In this document: in pieces, positions 22,190 through 34,518 of the stretch
How positions within the stretch are numbered: position 1 is the first letter of the stretch
How the letters are laid out: every line of letters starts with the position of its first letter
Assembly: GCF_022376445.1 (NCBI RefSeq)
Contig: NW_025954964.1
Span: 930,001 to 994,000, forward strand
DNA: 64,000 bases
Direction of reading: 5' to 3'
DNA from: Fomitopsis serialis
Lineage: Eukaryota > Basidiomycota > Agaricomycetes > Polyporales > Fomitopsidaceae
Notes under the pieces: model-generated
The model's input: only the letters and a program-made list of their open reading frames with translations
The model's database searches: none
What the model was told of the DNA's origin: nothing
Program-made: the position numbers and the translations under genes

Positions 22190-23920
22190 GGCTGCTTTTT
22201 CGACTGGCCGAAGGCAGGACACATAGCTTCATGTTCCCCTTCGTAGTCTTGGTCGCCCCGCGTCCCACGGATTCAAGCTGGTAGTCACATATCTATATGG
22301 GTGCGTGACGATCTTGCTTATTACCCAGCGTTACCCAACGGCAGACTCAACCACCTTGCAGGGCAGCCAGTGATCCGTGCCGACCCACCTTGCCCGGTAT
22401 GCTCACAACGTGTTGAAACCACCGCGATTCGATTCAACAGACGACCTCGAGCTGCCATGCTCGTCATCCTCTCTGCGACTCGCAATCCACCCCAGCCGAC
22501 TGGTGCCAAACGCCCAGCCGGCTGTCTACCGCCCGGACGCCCCCAAGCCTCCGGGCAGGCATCCCGAACCATGTATACGGTCATCGGGGTGCAGCCTCTG
22601 GTCTCATCCGACTTCAGCAGGCCACCGCGCGCCCGAGGGAAAATCCCTCCGGCGCGCTTTCGCGTTCTGAACCGCAAATGCGGACGGAAGGAGCGCTGCA
22701 AATCAAGTAACCCAGGACATCCAACGGGAGGCAAAAGACCTCCCCTGAGCTTCCTCGCGCACCGCACAAGCTGTGAACGAGGTCTGCTCTACATAAGCGG
22801 AGGTGCGCGTTTCCATCCTGTGGCTGAGACGGAAGTGGCTGACAGGCGTTTGAAGCGATCGACCCAGGACAAGGGAGGCCGACGCACGCTCAACACGGGG
22901 TCGGACGAAGACAAAACGTCCAGTCCGACCGCGTGTACTTGCCCGTCGACACATATGTCGACAATCGCCTCGCTGCAGGGCCTGCGCGGCACTGTGGTGT
23001 TTCTCGGGATCGTCCGTCTTCGACTGGCCGAAGACGCGTCCACGGATTCCAATCCGTGTAGTATCCCACTGGTGAACATGAGTGAGTACGACCAATACAT
23101 GAATACCATACTGTCAATCTAACCGCGATGCAGGTCAGTTCTCCATGGTCACCGACCTCCGGGACCTGTCTCGGAGTGCGTCCGGACTCGGATAGGCGTC
23201 ACGAGGAAGGACAACAACACTCCCCCAAAGCTCAACGTAAGGAGTCGCATTATCGTGGTTACGGCGTCGAACGGAGCGCCTGGATCAACGCTGGTCTCGC
23301 GGGCCGTTAGCGGTGCCTTGGCGTGGGGCGACGACGTACGGAGCGCAGCGATGACCGCCGAGAGCCGAGGGGAGAGTTGCTACCATCGAGAAAAGCCAAA
23401 AACAAGGAGGGGTGACGAGGAGTGACGAGGGAGAGGGGGGCAACCGCCTCGCTGTGGTACGCCCGTGCTGCAGTGGCTTTTGGGATCGTCCGTCTTCGAC
23501 TGGCCGAGGACGTGTCCGCGAGGATGATGTCGTGTAGTGTCCTACCGGTCGACAGGGGTAAGCGTCCCTTCGTGCCCTTCCTCATCGTCGCCGCTAACGC
23601 AATATCCGCAGGTCAGTAATCCATGTCGGCCAACCTCTGGCCTTTCCAAGGCCAGATGGCATCCCGACCTGTATAGGCGTAACGGGAAGGGATGCAACAG
23701 CGCTTCTCCGAGGCTCAACGTAAGGAGTTGACTCAGCGTGGATGCGACGTCAGACGGAGCGCCTGGATCGAGGATCGATACTATTCCGCGGTAGTATTGT
23801 CCTTGGTGTATTGGCGTGGTTCGGCGGCGTACGGAGCGCAGCGATGACCGCCGCGAGCTGAGGGGAGGGCTGATATAACGAGAAAATGGGGGGAGAGGGT
23901 CGTGGTGACGAGGGACAATA
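22190..23920. repeat. Three degenerate tandem copies of an unidentified element
   Basis: Copy B (about 23441-23920) and copy A (about 22966-23440) align over their whole length at an offset of about 476-493 bp. Shared blocks include GGGATCGTCCGTCTTCGACT, CTCAACGTAAGGAGT, GGAGCGCCTGGATC and CGTACGGAGCGCAGCGATGA. A third, more diverged and partial copy lies near 22190-22430 (CGACTGGCCGAAGG, then ACGGATTC, then GCAGGGCAGCCAGTGATCCG). In all three a GT donor-like site (gtgcgt, gtgagt, gtaagc) and a following GCAG acceptor-like site occupy matching positions. A hairpin CGTCTTCG-ACTGGC-CGAAGACG is at 23015-23036, with a copy at 23491-23512 that changes one A to G and keeps a G-U pair. It could be a decayed gene array or a non-coding RNA. 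Frames through it are not convincingly protein-like. Confidence 0.7.
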
Positions 23921-24409
23921 CATACTGCACACTGTTCGCTGATGCGTGCAGTTCAGTGCGCGCAGACTTCGTAGGAGTTAGTATCTCGTCGAAGTACTGT
24001 TGTTGTATTTGTCGCGATCCAGAATGCTACTCTGGACCTCTTCCCTTCACTGGGGCGCGTTGCGGCCTGCGATGCCTGCCCGTGTGCTGCAACTGGTGCT
24101 ACTGTATAAGTTCAGATTCATTGAGTGTTGTTCAAGTGTACAGCACCGTGACTTTGACGAGTCGGAGGACTTACGTAAGCACAGTGGGCGAGCGCTCGGA
24201 CAGATGACGTGTGCGGGGGTGGCTGCAGCTTGCCAGCCTCAGTGGCTGGTGACGATGCGGCGCAGGCGGCGCCACTCCAAACTGACTGCCATGTCTTCTC
24301 GCTGCCCCACCTTTCGAGCTCTGCGCAGACCTTGGCTTGGCCAAGCCCTCCAGCAGTCCGTGTCCAGTGGTCCATCTCCCTTTCTCGATTTCTGACCTCA
24401 GTTCTACAG
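23921..24409. other. Intergenic, promoter of the transporter gene
   Basis: The open frame of the transporter extends upstream to 24209, but this part lacks TM character and the ATG at 24410 fits the family start. No other feature was seen. Confidence 0.45.
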
Positions 24410-25838
24410 ATGTCTTCTGAACATTCGGTAGCCGAAACACTTTTCGGAGCCCTTCAGGGTACCGTGTCCGTTCTCCTCACCTGCTTCGCCGGCTATGTCG
24501 CAGCTCGTCACGGACTACTCAACCGCTCCACCGTCAAGCAGATCTCCAGGCTCTGCACATCCCTCTTCCTTCCATGCCTCCTCATCGTGCAGATGGGTCC
24601 GGAGCTGACCGTCTCCTCACTCTCCCGCTACTGGATCATACCCCTCTGGGGTCTCATCTCTACCATTGTCGGGCACCTAGTCGGTTGGGCGGGCCAATGG
24701 CTTTTCAACTTCAAGCACTGGACCATCATCGCGTGCGGTCGACCCAACTCGAACGCCCTCCCGCTGCTCTTGCTTCAGAGCCTCGAAACCACCGGGGTGC
24801 TCTCCCAGCTTTCGAGAGGCGACGACGGCCTCAAGGAAACGCTCAGCCGCGCCCAGTCGCTCCTCCTGCTCAACGCCATCGTGCAGCAGGTCGTCACCTT
24901 CCAGCTCGCGCCGTCCGTTCTTCGGCTGGATGACGGTCACAAGCAAGACGGTGGTCCTGGGACGCTCCATCCGGGGCCAGGCAGAACCTTGCCTATCACA
25001 CAGAACCCGGAGCGCGTCGGGCTTTTGGACGACCAGGAGGGCGAGGAGGAAAGAGATGAGATCGACGGGCGTGGTGCACTGGGCCCCATCGAGGATGTGC
25101 CAGACTATCACTGGCCGAAGCGTGTCAAGTTTGCGCAAAAGCCTTTGAGGGCGGTGGTGGAATTCATGAGCCCGCCCCTCATCGGTGCTATCATCGCGCT
25201 CATATTCGGGGTACGCTTTCCTCTATATGATGCACTGTCTGCGGAGAGCAAGTGCTCAAGCGTACTCCTTGCAGCTCGTGACACCCCTGCACAAAGCTTT
25301 CCTCAACCAAGACGGTGCATTATACCCCGCCATCACGCAAACCGTCAAAAATCTCGGCAACATCTTGTACGTACCGCTCCTGCACGTCCCTGGTGCCGCG
25401 TTCACATCTCCGCCAGCGTCGTACTGCAGACGTTCATCGTCGGCGCGGAGCTCGCGCTCGTGCACTCCACCAAACCGCGGGTCCTCCAGACCATCTGGGT
25501 CCTTTTTGTCCGCTTCCTCGCGATGCCCGCGCTCGGCGTGCTCTTCGTCTACCTCACCGCCGGCAAGGGCTGGTACGTCAACGACCCGCTCGTCTGGTGC
25601 GTCCTTCCCTACCCTCTCCCCCTGCCCACGGCGATGCTGATGTATGCTTAATGTGACCAGGTTCCTGTTGATACTGATCCCGGCCGGCCCGTCCGCGATG
25701 CTCCTCGTGAGCGTGGCAGAGCTGGTGGACATCGACCAGGGCCCGATCGCGGGGTACTTGACGATCTCGTACCTGCTCTCCCCGCTGATGGCCATCGTGT
25801 GCTCGATCGGGCTCGCGGTCGTCAATGCGAAGGGGTGA
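24410..25838 (+). CDS. Auxin efflux carrier (AEC/PIN-like) family transporter
   Basis: Integral membrane transporter of the AEC family; fungal members sit in ER or plasma membrane and their substrates are mostly undefined. Four exons: 24410-25210, a second from CTCGTGACACCC to a donor after AACATCTT, a third beginning CGTCGTACTGCAG, and a last from TTCCTGTTGATAC to TGA at 25836-25838. The N-terminal five-helix bundle contains GALQGTVSVLLTCFAGYVAA, ARHGLLNRSTVKQISRLCTS, LFLPCLLIVQMG and GRPNSNALPLLLLQSL. An acidic cytosolic loop (DDQEGEEERDEID) leads to VEFMSPPLIGAIIALIFG and the second bundle, with FIVGAELALV, TIWVLFVRFLAMPALGVL, FLLILIPAGPSAMLLVSVAE and YLTISYLLSPLMAIVCSIGL. That gives about ten TM helices in all. 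The GRPNSNALP motif is characteristic. Confidence 0.9.
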
Positions 25839-28140
25839 TCTGTACAATGATATGTAGGCCATGACATGATGATCCTTTACGTCGTAGGTGGAACTTTTAT
25901 GGGACGGGTTCGAGTCTTGGCTGGTGCTGTGTTGTGTATCTGTTTTGCTGGCTTCGTTTGTTTGGCGACTCGAACGCATACCATATCGTCTGACCGCGAT
26001 GATCCTACCGTGTATATACCATCTGCGACCCTAATCTCACGGTATACACGAGACGATCGTTGAGAGAGATGCGTGACAGTGACACCTGCCCACAAGACGG
26101 TCCCTGAAACGCAGTCTGCACTGGTTGCCAGTGGGCAGCATATATGCAACACCGCAGGCAACAGCCATTCGCGTAACGGCAGCGAGCATTGTCCGCTGTC
26201 AGTGCCTTCCTCAGCTTGTACCGAAGGATGTCGGCTCTCCTGGTGAACACCTGTCAAAGGTGCCTCCGGCAAATGCCGCATCTCAGATAGCGATTTGTGC
26301 ATCCCAATCCGACGGCCAGTCGAGCGTTGGGACTCCTGGTCCGTGAATCCGCGTGGCATACTGGGAACCATTATAGTACATACTACTTGATGCGTTGGAA
26401 CACCTTATGTAGCGAAACCCAAATACGACCGCCCTCCCCGGGCCCCCCACTCAACGAGGTCGCATTTACGGTCTGCCTAGGGGAGACTAACTTCCCACGA
26501 ATGATTTTACGGGCTGTGTATGCCTAATCTGGAAATCCCGACATGTGGAAAATGGTAGTCGCGATGGGCGGTCTGACGCTTGTCGGCTCTTATGGTCTGC
26601 AAGGAGAGATAGTCTACGCCTGTTCTTTATACTCTTGAGACGATTATCTCATTTGAACAGGAACGTCGACTCTGTGCACTTCGCATGCAGATACAATGCT
26701 GCGGATGTCATCTGTCGTAACGCGGCATACACCTCTCATGAAGATTAGCCAGGGCCCGGTATGAGGACGTCGACGCTGGCCCTGCCGGTGTCCGCCTTAC
26801 AAATGAAACACTACACATCGTCATCTACGCACGATTCAAATCACATCGTATACAGTGATGGACGCCGAACGAACACTAATAGAGGGTGCCGGTCCTCGAG
26901 CATACGCGTGTCAAATTGTGGATTTTGGCTAGCATGCCGGACAGTTTGCACTATAGCCAGTCAGGCGCGCCGTTCCGGCCAAGGACCAGGGTGAGACGAC
27001 CTGAGACGACGTGCATACTGGGCATGGTAGATGTCGGTCGGTCCGACATAGCGATGTGGTGTTAGCAACTGTCGGAAGTAACAAGCATTCGTCAGGGTGG
27101 ACATAGGCTCGTCCGTCGGACATATGCAAGTCGTTGCAGGGTTGCGGCGTTAGAACCCATGGAGCGAAAGGACCGGCGGGCTGGAGGATGCGGAAGGGGT
27201 TAAATAGAGGTAGACATGGAACTACTACGCAGAACCTGAGGCCAAAAGCGAAAGGCTCCGTGCGAACAAAACGGCAAGTTGAGATAATGTCGAAGTTCGA
27301 ACCGTCTGTTAGGTGCCTAGTAGCCACCTATGAGACGGGCCAGGTAGAGGGCGCATGAGTGGCGCATATCCATGCTACCTTTATGTAAGTGTGTTCAGCC
27401 ATGGCAGTAGTAGTATTGCAGTGATTGAGTCAGGGCTCTCAGGCATCCAATGAGCCGTCAGCCTATGCCAGTCAATGAGAAAGATTACGGAGGTGTTACG
27501 TACCCTAGGGACTCCACCTCTTCCGGAAGACAGACATTTAGTGAAGGAGACAGGCGGCACTCCGTGTCTACGAAGATGTGAAATGAAAGTTCTCTCAACG
27601 GACGATGAAAGAGTGCGAAGTGGACCGCAGACGGTTTTTGAGGGAGCCCCCGTATTCGCGCTGGAAGCATACCGTGCCTGAGCGATCCGGAATGAGCTAG
27701 ACGATGAAAGCAGGATTGACCTGACCGCTGAGCGCTGAGTACCGAGACAGCCCTGAGTAGTATGTTCCGAAGTACACAGATTGATGTGAATTTGATGCAG
27801 ACATTGTGTGAAGCCTGAGTGCCGATGGAGTGGATTATTCCTGCGCTGAATGTGCAGAACGGGCCTCACAACGAGTTGCCCTAATACTGCGGACACCATT
27901 ACAGCGAGCGCATCCATTTTCATTTTATAGGATAGGCTCCGAGCGGTCTGGAAGGATAGAAGAGATGGGGGGTGGGCGAGGGGGTCAGGTGGCGGGGAGC
28001 GGTGTGGCTGCATCAAGACCTATCAAGCGTGTCGCTCGAATCGGGAGCCCACGGCCGCTTGTTCCCACGGTGGTCAGCGGGAGGGCTCGCAGGCGGGATC
28101 TAATAAGATCGCGGCGACCTCCTCCTCGCTGTCCGCAACG
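25839..28140. other. 2.3-kb intergenic region
   Basis: I see no supported gene. A 211-codon minus frame (27381-28016) has no family resemblance and no ATG-proximal features. A short inverted match (CGTGTATA...TATACACG) lies near 26010-26050. Some of this is probably the long promoter of the Zn2Cys6 gene. Confidence 0.45.
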
Positions 28141-31100
28141 ATGTCTCTGTCGCCCACGTCGTCGAACGAGTACGAGCCGACGACGGGAAAACGCCGCCGG
28201 ACGTCCTTCACGATCAGCAGTCAGCGCTCGGAAATGGCCCATTCGCCTCAAGAAGGTGGTTCGGCCCAGGGCATCTCGCCAGCGTCGCCTGCTCATATCC
28301 CCAAGCGGGGCGCGCGGGCCTGCACTGCTTGCCGTAAGGGAAAGAACAGGTGTGAGGGAGAGGTGCGTGCTGTCCATCTGTCGTCCTGCCGCGTCCTCAC
28401 TGCCCGCTCGTGGCCCGCCCTCTCCGCCCGGCCCGGGCTGCATAGGCACCTTGTCGACGTTGCCAATTGAGTGGTACTCCCTGCGTCTTCGAAAAGCCAG
28501 AAAAGAAAAATGTGCAAGTCTTGTCTGGTGCTAGCATCGAGTAAGCTCTCGTCCATCAACTTGATTCGTCTCCTGACAGTGCACCGACTTCCCTACACCA
28601 TCCTCATTAATCTACTAGACGCCTCTCGCGACTGGAGGGTCAATACCTTGTACGCACTTACACGCGTAGGATATCTGTTAGCGAGCTGAATAGAAGGCCT
28701 TGTTGTAGGTCATGCAAAGCCAAATGATTGGGATGCAGTCGTCGCTCGACCGTATTTTGTCTGCGATACAACAGCAAGGTCAAGCCACTGCCGCGTTAAT
28801 GCAGCATTCTGTCTACACAAATGGCGGGCCGTCCGCCATACCGCCGATCCGTGCCAACGGCGTCGACATGTACGGATCCCCCGGACCTTCGGACGGACCG
28901 CCGGCGCGACAGAATAGGTCATTTCCGCCACTGCCCGGCTTTGCGCCCCCGGTGCGTTTGAGATACTACAGAGACTGGCATTGTGGCTGAGTTGTCGTTA
29001 GCCACATAAATATGCGACCTACGGTATCGTCCCAAGTACAGCACCGTCATCAGATGACGAGTCCGAAGACACGCTTCCAAGGGCCACGTTGAATGCACCT
29101 ATTGAGGCATTACAGGGCTTAGCGAACGCTGCCGCTGAAGCCGCTGCTGCGCCTTCTGCGTCTGCGCCTCGGTGTGTCATGTCACGCCTCCGAGTTTCGT
29201 AGCCGGAATATTGACGTGATGTTAGTATGAAGAAGAGAAAGAAAGCTGAGCCCACGCCGCGAAATGCATTCCCTCATGTCGTTGAGAAGGTGTTTATACT
29301 TCGCTATCATGCCATGTGGGTTCTGAGTTGACATACTCTGCCAGGGTCTCGTGTCTGACAACGAAGCAAGAGAACTATTCCATATGTAAGCACATTCCGT
29401 GTATCAGCCGTTCATCACATCGCTGAGCCGCGCCACCAGTTTCTTCTCCGGCTGCCACTACTTCATTCCTTGCTTCGACCCTACGTATGATACATACGAG
29501 GCCCTGCAAGAGCGTACGCCATGGACTTTTGACGCCATACTTGCGATAGCCGGCAAGATTCGCAGCGGGACTGGTCCGCTTAGTCCTACATTTTACAAAT
29601 GCTTGGAGGAAGCCCAGGGCATCGCACGATCGACTCTCTTCGGTCCCGTAGTGCGGAAGGAGGCGGTGCAGGGTATGGCTTGTGGTGTTGTATCAGTCGA
29701 TGCTCGCACTAATTGATTGTCTCCTAGGTATGCTGCTCCTCGCAGCCTGGAGCACGAATGGCTGGCTGCCCAGTGGGCATGCCATGCGTATGGCCCTCGA
29801 TCTTGGGCTACATCGAGCATTGGAAAGGCTAGCTGACTCCGAGAGTTCGAAGAAGCGGACAGAAGAGGAAGAACGCAACCTAGGTATGTTGTTTCTCGAC
29901 GCCATGTTGTCTGGTTATTGATCAAAATGTAGTTGTATCTGCTCGTATCTGGCTTTGCCTTTACTGGTTTGACCACCAGTACGTCGCATACATCAACTCA
30001 GTGATATCTTGCTCACTTCGTCGGATCCAGAATGAGCCTTGGGACAGGGCGTCCAGTAGTCCTGCGGGATGAGAGTTCCATCAAGCATTGCCGCTTACTC
30101 TTGGCACACCCTATGGCCTCGATAACTGACGTCCGTCTTATATCGCAAGTGGAATTGATCGCCCAGAAGAGTGAGTATACTCTGATATTCAGAATCATAT
30201 CACTGATTCCTCTTGGCTAGCCCAAATATACGAGACTCTGTCGCCCTTGAACGGGCAGGTGAATCACAACACGTTAGCATTCATTCGTCGGGCGAATATT
30301 GCCTTGGACAAGTGGTGGCAAGATTGCGACGAGCTTCACCGTGCGTCCATAACAGATGAGCGTACGACTTCTGTTATTGACCTCGGTACAGGAACAACGA
30401 TGGATGAAGACGCGTTGCCGCGAAAAATCCTCGCCGGCGAGCTTCATTACGCGAAATTATGGCTTGTTTGCGTCGCGCTTCGTGGCACCTCCTGGGAGAA
30501 GATGCCTTTCGAGCAGCGGGAGTTGGCCTTCCAGGCCAAGGACGCCGCGTCTGCCTGTCTCTCGAACCTCCTCAATTCCCCCACCTACAGGTGAGAGCGC
30601 AGGTTTGGTGACATCCGACGTACCTGGACTGACCACGTCATCAAGGGCTGCTCTGCGCTATTCAGTGCATGACAGCCTCGTGACGGCTGCTTTCTCCGGC
30701 CTCTTCCTGCTGAAGATGGCCAACCTATACCCAGCGGAATTGGACCTCGCAGCGATTACTATGCAGGTTGAACAGTTGGCGGAGCTGTTGTCTGAAGTAG
30801 CTGCTGAAAGGTGCGGCTCTCGGTGCTTCCGCGTCGAATAATGCTGACCAACCTTGTAGATATGCGCTGACGCTCCGCGTCATGCTAGCTAGCCTGAAAC
30901 GCAAGCTGGGTCTGACGGCGCCCATGGGGCCGCCCGGAATGCCTGGAGGGCATGATATGATGGCGCCGCCTTCGTTCATTGACCCAGCCATCATGCCGCA
31001 ACTGCATTTCACCGTGGAAGAGCTCGGTATGCTGCCCGGCTCGCTGCCAAATGACCGGGCGATGTTCAGTCCGTCGGCTATACCAGTCTGGTTGCAAGAA

Positions 31101-31272
31101 CAGGTGTGCATTGAAGTCGCTCGTGCGTCGTCCCTGGTGTAACCTGTGTGTTGCTCTACAGAGCTTGACGGACCTTGGGCTGCCATCGAATGGGTCTGAT
31201 GGCATGTTCTTGCAAGTGGGCCATTCGAGCGGTTGGATGGGCGATTTTCCTCCGATGCCAGAAGCGTGGTAA
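28141..31272 (+). CDS. Zn2Cys6 fungal transcription factor
   Basis: DNA-binding regulator with about a dozen exons. The zinc cluster is ACTACRKGKNRCEGE joined across an intron to APCRRCQLSGTPCVFEKP, spacing C-x2-C-x6-C-x5-C-x2-C-x6-C. A linker and coiled coil follow (SIERLSRLEGQYLVMQSQMI, where a short exon is needed to keep frame), then a Gln/Ala-rich region. The fungal-specific middle homology domain includes GLVSDNEARELFHI, CHYFIPCFDPTYDTYEALQ, GMLLLAAWSTNGWLPSGHAM, RMALDLGLHRALERL, ARIWLCLYWFDHQMSLGTGR and a long helical C-terminal part. It ends WMGDFPPMPEAW with TAA at 31270-31272. Its targets cannot be told from the sequence. The middle domain with GWLPSGHAMRMALDLGLH is reminiscent of Aro80/Lys14-type regulators. 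The convergent BZW gene ends 265 bp downstream. Confidence 0.9.
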
Positions 31273-31537
31273 CGGTGTTGAATACGCCTTCAGATGGTTT
31301 TCTTCACTCAGGTAGCCCATATCATTAAAGTAACGGTTTCTCGTATGTTCATCCGCCTCTGTCGTTGTACTTTTGTGGTGGAGCGTTGCGCCGCCGAACT
31401 GTCGTTGTACATGTGTGCATGTACGTGATGTATGTACTCATAGAAATTGTTAATACCAGTTGGATACACTGCAATGATTCCGACACCGTCTATATTACCA
31501 GTAATAGTGGCGATACCACAGACCGATTGCCGAACGT

Positions 31538-33175
31538 TCACTCCTCTTCCTCGCTCTCCTCTTGTTGCTGCAAGAACTAGTGGCACCATGCAGTGTGAGC
31601 AGCCATAATGAGACATCAGACGAATATATCACCTTCACGAGCGCCTGCGTCGCCTGAAGGAAGTGCTGCTTGCCTTGAGGCTTCGCGCCCTTCTGGTGCC
31701 AATAGATAATAGCTTGATCAGAGATACAGTCCTTGTTGTACAACACCTGGAGTCGTCGCTAGTTAGCACTGGTGCCGACCCAAGGCAGTACTACCCATAC
31801 CTTCAAAATTTGCGGGAATGCCTTTATGATTCGCGTATCCTCATAACAATACACTTGCACGGTGTTGATGAGAGCAACCTCCGTCTTGGGACCGTTACAA
31901 AAAGGCTCGAGGATAGCGGTGAAATTCTGGATAACGGTGACGGTCAGATCTAGGGGGTTTATCGACCCAGGGAGTTCCGGCTTACGGTAATCTCGCGAAT
32001 GGCGAGCGCCTCGTTCTGGTCCTGGCGCGCCGACCACTCGATAGACTTGACGAGTGCTTGCCAAATGCACTGAATCAACTCAGTCTCGGGGAGAGGCCGT
32101 TCCTCCTGGCGGCTCCTGATAGCAGCCACGATCTGGAACGCAATTAATACGAGGTCATAATTGTGTAGATCTACTTGACTGACCTCATCGTAGGGAGTCT
32201 CGTGCTCCAGCATCTCATGCAATGTCTTGATGATGTCCTCCTTCATAGAAGCATACTGACGCTTGGTCCACCAGTCCGCGACTTGCGCCAGGCCAGCCTT
32301 GCGGAAATGGTCGTCGAGTACCTTGTCCTGGCGCTTGTTATCAGGGAAAAACGCCAGCAAATCCTTGATTCCGCCGCGCTTCAACGAGGCCGCGAGGTGA
32401 TCCATGGATTGTTCCGAGAGGTAGCCACGGAAGACGGTGTGACGACGTTGATAGCAACGTCTACATAAGTGACGATGTCAGTTGAGCACGCATACTGGTG
32501 TATCACACGCACCATTCTTCACGAGGTGGTCCTTGGCCAAACTTTGCAGGCAGCTCGCACTGGCCAAGCCTGGCCATTATAAGGGCGATCGCGAGAGCGA
32601 GTTTATCCCGCTGGACATCGGTCCATCTGTTGATGTACTGGAGCAAAGTAGGGAGAGATGTCTCTTCCAGAGGTTTCTGCAGATATTTGTACCTTTGCAA
32701 GCGGCTCAGTCACTCTGGCTTCATTGTGGTGGAGACAGCTTACCTCCTAATCAACTTGTTCAGGACGTCGACATACTGCTTTATGTCAGCCACCTCCACC
32801 GGCTCCTTCGCTTTGAGAACGGAGAATGGGGAAGGTGGTGCGCCGTCGTCGAGGTAGTTGCCGCCGGGTTGCAACAGCCCGCCAATGAGCAGGATCTCGA
32901 AGAGGGCTTCTGCATACTTGAGATACTCGAGCGTGGATCCGGCCTGAACAAGCTTGTTGGTGATTCCCTCAAAATCGGTCGCCGGGACGGTCTCGAGGTG
33001 TTTGTACAGTTGGTCTCTGAAGGCTAGCGACAGAGGTGAGTTGTATTCTCAGATCTGAGATGGTTCGGGACGTACTCGTAGGTTCGTGTTTGGCGTGGGC
33101 TTTGACAGCACCTTTCCGCGCTCTGATACGGACCCCCTGGAGCGTAGGCTTAGGTACGGCTGCTTGCTGAGACAT
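31538..33175 (-). CDS. eIF5-mimic protein / BZW family (W2 domain translation regulator)
   Basis: BZW (5MP) proteins bind eIF2 and eIF3 through a C-terminal W2 HEAT domain and compete with eIF5, raising the stringency of start-codon choice. The start is MSQQAAVPKPTLQGVRIRAR, then after an intron FRDQLYKHLETVPATDFEGI, LVQAGSTLEYLKYAEALFEI and a central HEAT segment. The W2 part has LAAFFPDNKR-like LLAFFPDNKRQ, HFRKAGLAQVADWWTKRQ, ELIQCIWQALVKSIEWSARQ, VYCYEDTRIIKAFPQILKVL and AIIYWHQKGAKPQGKQHFL. It ends FLQQQEESEEEE with TGA at 31538-31540; the aromatic/acidic tail is the eIF2-beta-binding type. The upstream frame is open for another 220 codons but non-conserved, so the ATG at 33175 is preferred. 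It is convergent with the Zn2Cys6 gene. Confidence 0.92.
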
Positions 33176-34518
33176 CCACAGGTTTCGACACGCTCGAAAG
33201 ATGTGGAACGGACAGAGTGCTCGATGCGGTCTGCGAGGACAGCCCGACTGATCTCCTCTCGCTCTCTCGGCACACGCCGACACCAGATCCATCGAGATCG
33301 CCCTGTGCGGCAATTCAGCACACGATATATTGATTGCTCTCGCTCCTGGCCTCAGACGACCAGCACTTGGTTGTTTCCGGAACACTCTTGTACGGAACCC
33401 TCTGGAAGACAGGACAGGCTCAACCCAGAAAGGGCAGCCCGCGTCGAGCGCGGCAGGCAACTGCAGTGAACTGCACAGATGAGTGCACGTGACGGTGGCT
33501 GTCGGGCCTCGGGGCGTGCGACACCAGGCAGCATCTCTTCGCTCTCGTCCCCATCGTACCCCCGCAGCCCTCTCGCACCCTCCTACGTACGCCACGCTTC
33601 CTCGCTCTTGCACGCCGTTCACCGCCAGGGTGATCCCCATTGGCAAGAAGAGGAGGCGGCGCACAGAAGTGCCAGTTCCCGAGAGATGGCGGGCATGGCT
33701 CCGCAAGGACCGACGCCCTCTCGTCACCTTCGAGAAGATCGTCTCTTCTCGTCTTTGGCGAGCATAACAGCGATGTCTTCTAGGTGAGTCTTGGAAAATG
33801 CTTGCGATGACGTTGGAGAGCATAGAGGAGCGCTCGGACATCCATGTCGCTGCTCAGCGTTAGGGGGCATTGAGATTTTCAGATGATGGTAAGCTCGCAT
33901 GCTCGCATGGAGGACTCTGAGTACTCATCTCATGTCTATCAGCGTGCATCTGCTGAGTCGTAGTCATGCCGCTCTTGTAGTCTCCCACAACGCCTCTACC
34001 GTGGATGCCGGGCGCGGGTAGGCTGTGGTTGATGAGTTGGGCAGCACCTTCAGCATTTGAAGGGCGATCAGATCCGCATTTGCTTCGTGCGATGTATGCG
34101 CATTTTGGATGTAGCTGTGAGTGCTTTCTTCCGTCACCCGCGCAAGCCCCTTCGGGGGGCCGCGAGGGAAATAAGGGCTGTGGCTGACGCGCCATTTCCG
34201 CTTGCACAGACTACCATGTCATTGAAGAATCTATTGAATGATGCTTTGCCCATCGAACAAAGCGTTCTTTCTCTGCGATGCAATCGAATCTTGTTTGTCT
34301 TGCGGTGATCTTCAGTGGTCCATGCGCATACCCAAAAAGGTAGTGCCCCGTTACGTCAGCAGACCAATAAGTGAGTGCGCGGGCCGGTCCGCGAATGGCC
34401 GGCTTCGCCTCCAGCCACACCTCGACAACGCGCCAGACATCGCCGCCGCCCACGCCCCTCGACTCTACCCGCTGTCCACCGACTCCTTCCCACCTCGAGG
34501 CTCTCCCCACTCCATGAT
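33176..34518. promoter_or_regulatory. Divergent region between BZW and EPL1
   Basis: A 1.3-kb region holding both promoters. A + strand frame without ATG (33483-33767) ends in a very basic segment (VIPIGKKRRRRTEVPVPERW) that looks a little like a small mitochondrial ribosomal protein. I could not find a start or homologous landmarks. A GC hairpin AGCCCCTTCGGGGGGCC is near 34145-34161. Confidence 0.4.

Noticed and set aside
22301..23122. 273-codon + strand open frame
   Set aside because: It crosses copies of the tandem element and a probable intron; Arg/Pro-rich shadow with no conserved domain.
24209..24409. Upstream extension of the AEC transporter frame
   Set aside because: No TM or family similarity; ATG at 24410 fits the family start.
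27381..28016. 211-codon minus-strand open frame
   Set aside because: No family resemblance, Ser/Arg/His-rich, no sensible start context; it overlaps the presumed promoter of the Zn2Cys6 gene.
33176..33841. N-terminal extension of the BZW frame by about 220 codons
   Set aside because: The extension is Arg-rich and unlike the family; MSQQAAVPKPTLQG is a normal BZW start.
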